24,145 bases of DNA. It comes from JBBQUP01 sp038212305 (GTDB lineage: Bacteria; Bacteroidota; Bacteroidia; Bacteroidales; Marinilabiliaceae). The stretch is taken from NCBI GenBank assembly GCA_038212305.1, contig JBBQUP010000058.1:1-24145 (forward strand), written 5' to 3'. This document shows, one piece after another, positions 23,783 through 24,145 of the stretch; the stretch's first letter is position 1, and each line of letters opens with the position of its first letter. The notes under the pieces were generated by a model, which saw nothing but the letters and a program-made list of their open reading frames with translations, was not told the DNA's origin and did not search any database. The translations under genes were made by a program, and so were the position numbers.

Positions 23783-24145
23783 ATGAAAAAATTTATAGCG
23801 TTTGTCTCGATATTCGTTTTCAGCTTCCTGCTCAGCGCTGAATTTTCGCAGGCAACTGAGAATCAAAAAGGGAAGACAGTGGTCAGTATTAAGGGCGATA
23901 AATTCCTGATAAACGGAGAACTTACATATAAAGGACGCAGCTGGCAAGGGCATTCCATCGAAGGTTTATTGATGAACTCCAGAATGGCACAGGGAATTTT
24001 TGACGATTTAAATCCCGAAACCGTTGGAAAATGGAAATATCCGGACACGCAAAAATGGGATGCCGATCGCAATACTGATGAATTTATTGGAGCAATGGAC
24101 GAATGGTATGCCAAAGGTCTGCTTGCTTTCAATATTAATTTTCAG
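23783..24145 (+). CDS. Secreted probable carbohydrate-active enzyme, N-terminal part
   Basis: The ORF is open for 121 codons and runs off the window. It begins with a signal peptide (MKKFIAFVSIFVFSFLLSAEF, near the length limit of such leaders). A small N-terminal element follows (KGDKFLINGELTYKGRSW) and then HSIEGLLMNSRMAQGIFDDL and NTDEFIGAMDEWYAKGLLAF. FLINGEP-like starts and a first strand leading to the lines about residues to be acted on, as seen here, are typical of TIM-barrel glycoside hydrolases in Bacteroidota and Planctomycetota, but the active site is beyond the edge and I cannot assign a family. It is seven bases downstream of the transporter, so it probably releases the compound that the transporter imports. 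The start ATG is the only suitable one. Confidence 0.65.
   Translation, partial: MKKFIAFVSIFVFSFLLSAEFSQATENQKGKTVVSIKGDKFLINGELTYKGRSWQGHSIEGLLMNSRMAQGIFDDLNPETVGKWKYPDTQKWDADRNTDEFIGAMDEWYAKGLLAFNINFQ

Larger units (their letters stand above)
21563..24145. mobile_element. Left part of a putative genomic island
   Basis: Starts at the truncated tRNA and runs past the window. Its genes read richer in GC by eye than the flanking genes and form one catabolic operon. An integrase is not in view; by the usual layout it and the intact tRNA gene would lie at the other end. The first 300 bp (21563-21868) hold no gene, only an inverted near-copy of the tRNA end and the operon promoter. Confidence 0.4.

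Noticed and set aside
1..24145. CRISPR arrays, insertion sequences, restriction or toxin-antitoxin modules
   Set aside because: No regularly spaced repeats, transposase, nuclease, methylase or toxin-like pair could be recognised on either strand.

Overview
The window is chromosomal DNA of a low-GC member of the Bacteroidota, probably near the Marinilabiliales/Bacteroidales (the order is inferred only from the gene mix). Supporting signs are promoter -7 boxes of the Bacteroidota form TAnnTTTG ahead of several genes, few Shine-Dalgarno sites, a beta-propeller/Y_Y_Y sensor, a mitochondrial-type citrate synthase and an ECF sigma factor followed by a membrane protein and a periplasmic protein.

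Layout. 1-463: a small, very acidic protein with a strong ribosome site and terminator. 921-2234: citrate synthase. 2360-5692: a large membrane sensor with propellers outside and a SpoIIE/PP2C phosphatase inside. 5739-5885 (minus): an unlisted 48-residue membrane protein, followed by ychF (minus). 7411-9112: an ECF sigma factor three-gene cluster. 9117-12033 (minus): hutH and hisS, with a perfect palindrome covering the hutH start codon. 12211-13235: a mini winged-helix protein, a WbuC-type cupin and a DUF4870 membrane protein. 13337-14452: a response regulator fused to a class III cyclase whose residues predict cAMP as product. 14526-17129 (minus): ettA and an unknown exported protein. 17416-19164: a membrane hybrid histidine kinase with a badly degraded ATP-binding domain. 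19227-21437 (minus): a TPR protein.

The last 2.6 kb look different. At 21541-21562 (minus) lie only the final 22 nt of a tRNA gene, from the T-loop to the discriminator base, with the tRNA-type terminator still behind them. This is the usual scar where an integrating element has entered a tRNA gene. To its right is an operon with visibly richer GC: a GntR/FCD repressor, an MFS sugar-acid-type transporter and the start of a secreted probable carbohydrate-active enzyme. A GTATAC palindrome sits between the -33 and -7 boxes of the operon promoter, as expected for autorepression. I infer a horizontally acquired catabolic island running past the right edge.

Most of the window is housekeeping genes and signalling. 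I see no CRISPR array, insertion sequence, complete tRNA, rRNA or recognisable defence system. The best leads are the tRNA scar and island, the start-codon hairpin of hutH, the degenerate hybrid kinase, the REC-cyclase and the small membrane ORF.
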